Shown here: piece after piece, positions 63,224 through 64,000 of the stretch
Layout: every line of letters starts with the position of its first letter
How positions within the stretch are numbered: position 1 is the stretch's first letter
NCBI RefSeq assembly: GCF_013389455.1
Contig: NZ_CP058278.1
Location: forward strand, 1,488,001-1,552,000
Origin: Flavobacterium inviolabile
GTDB lineage: Bacteria > Bacteroidota > Bacteroidia > Flavobacteriales > Flavobacteriaceae
Length of the DNA: 64,000 bases
Direction: 5' to 3'
The notes under the pieces: generated by a model
What the model saw: only the letters and a program-made list of their open reading frames with translations
Told to the model about the DNA's origin: nothing
Database searches by the model: none
Made by a program: the position numbers and the translations under genes

Positions 63224-64000
63224 TTAATTTGTATCCCAGATTAACTTCGTGTCTAATTTGTCTCCTCCGATGTTTTGGGAAGCTTCAAGGTATTTAGCCG
63301 GGTTGAGATCTTTCTGGTTTACCGGATAGGTGAGCCTTGAAGGCATTTCTGTTAATTGTTTCAGAGGTGTGAAGATATAGGTGTAAGATCCGTTGATAGG
63401 ATTGATGAGCGTACCGGTTCCGCCCGGCTGGATCAGGATGTTCGGGAAACCGGTTCTTCGCCATTCTGCCCAGGTTTCATAAGGTTGCATAAACAGGGCG
63501 ATATATTTTTGTGTCAGTACCGTTTCCTGGGTTGCTGCCGGAAGTGCTGCAATATAGGCATCGATGGCTGGTTGCGTAACATTCCATTTTGCCATCGAGG
63601 CCCGAATGCCTTTTTCGTAGTGGCTCTGGCTCCAGCCGTTCACTTCGGATAGCAGGAATTCAACTTCGGCATATTCCATTAGGTACTCGGTATAATCCGG
63701 TCTGAAAATGCTGTAACTGTAATGACAGACACCGCTGACCTGGCTGTTTGTCTGGCCGGAAGTGATTCCGTATGGCATTCCCTGGTATTTGCTCAGGTCG
63801 CTGGTTTCCGTATAATTATTGTTTAACGAATTGATTTTTGAAGTACCTCTCGGTGCCAGTATTTTTTGTAATCTCGGGTCGGTGCTAAAAGGGCCGATCT
63901 GTCCCTTTAAAAGATCGGTAAAGGTTTTCGAAACAGTATAATCGGTTCTGTTGTCTACAAAAAAGGCACGGTAGGTGGGTGCCGGGTTTACAGAATTGGC
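63224..64000 (-). CDS. SusD/RagB-family outer-membrane lipoprotein, C-terminal part
   Basis: Partial: the frame is open from the stop at 63224 to the window edge, 259 codons; the internal ATG at 63778 is not the start. The C-terminus of a SusD_2-type (SusD/RagB) protein is clear: YTEYLMEYAEVEFLLSEV (helix of the TPR bundle), QKYIALFMQPYETWAEWRRTG and FPNILIQPGG, then a C-terminal SRLTYPVNQKDLNP. These lipoproteins sit on a SusC-type TonB-dependent transporter and bind glycans or peptides; the SusC partner should lie upstream, outside the window. Confidence 0.9.
   Translation of the reverse strand, partial: ANSVNPAPTYRAFFVDNRTDYTVSKTFTDLLKGQIGPFSTDPRLQKILAPRGTSKINSLNNNYTETSDLSKYQGMPYGITSGQTNSQVSGVCHYSYSIFRPDYTEYLMEYAEVEFLLSEVNGWSQSHYEKGIRASMAKWNVTQPAIDAYIAALPAATQETVLTQKYIALFMQPYETWAEWRRTGFPNILIQPGGTGTLINPINGSYTYIFTPLKQLTEMPSRLTYPVNQKDLNPAKYLEASQNIGGDKLDTKLIWDTN

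Noticed and set aside
1..64000. Search for CRISPR arrays, insertion sequences, integrases, prophage or rRNA
   Set aside because: No spaced direct repeats, transposase, integrase or phage structural motif was seen, and gene order is that of a stable core chromosome.

Overview
The window looks like a chromosomal segment of a Flavobacterium-like member of the Bacteroidetes (family Flavobacteriaceae). Evidence: AT-rich intergenic DNA; promoters of the Bacteroidetes form TTG-N19/20-TAnnTTTG; few Shine-Dalgarno sequences; type IX secretion and gliding genes (gldJ, porU, porV); a secreted protein with a T9SS C-terminal sorting domain; an S46 dipeptidyl-peptidase; and a SusD/RagB gene at the right edge. 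No insertion sequence, prophage, CRISPR array or rRNA was seen. Most of the window is housekeeping core with small lineage-specific modules between.

Layout. 0-6 kb: 3' end of folC, tRNA-Val(UAC), two long gene-poor gaps around a small outer-membrane-type protein, an XRE regulator with a membrane tail, a serine beta-lactamase-like hydrolase and a secreted aspartyl-protease-like protein. 6-8 kb (minus): an operon of alpha/beta hydrolase, ECF sigma factor and membrane protein (candidate anti-sigma). 8-16 kb: murF and gldJ (minus), then porU and porV (plus), the conserved T9SS core locus. 16-23 kb: cdd, pdhA-pdhC, an M28 peptidase lipoprotein, SDR, SprT-like protein and manC. 23-27 kb (minus): FabH-like synthase, methyltransferase, GT2, then MlaE/MlaF-like ABC genes, plausibly envelope-lipid biosynthesis and trafficking. 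27-32 kb: truncated haemoglobin, gcvP and a UbiA-like membrane protein. 32-35.6 kb: a jacalin-type lectin with a possible pore-forming tail, then a regulator-controlled minus-strand operon (GbsR/MarR-type regulator, DUF2071/YqjF, three small membrane proteins) with two near-identical palindromes. 35.6-39.5 kb: M3 peptidase, purE and purK. 39.7-47.9 kb: T9SS cargo protein, helical hypothetical, hpt, adk, CNNM/CBS transporter, obgE and S46 peptidase. 48-54.6 kb: an overlapping pair of unknown lipoprotein genes, a carboxypeptidase-regulatory-domain protein, a TPR protein and mpl. 54.7-64 kb: DUF1287, radC, a three-gene ABC operon with a His-rich permease and a DUF3299-like protein (possibly metal transport), YjjG-like phosphatase, secreted hypothetical, rarA, rhomboid protease, rlmB and partial susD.

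The stretches that best repay study are: (1) the autoregulated GbsR-DUF2071-membrane-protein operon, with paired palindromes and an A8 tract that may create an artificial or programmed gene overlap; (2) the signal-less jacalin lectin; (3) the LolD/FtsX/DUF3299 operon with a 15-histidine loop; (4) the FabH-methyltransferase-GT2-Mla cluster; and (5) the overlapping lipoprotein/TPR pair at 48-51 kb. All functional statements come from reading motifs by eye; no database search was run.
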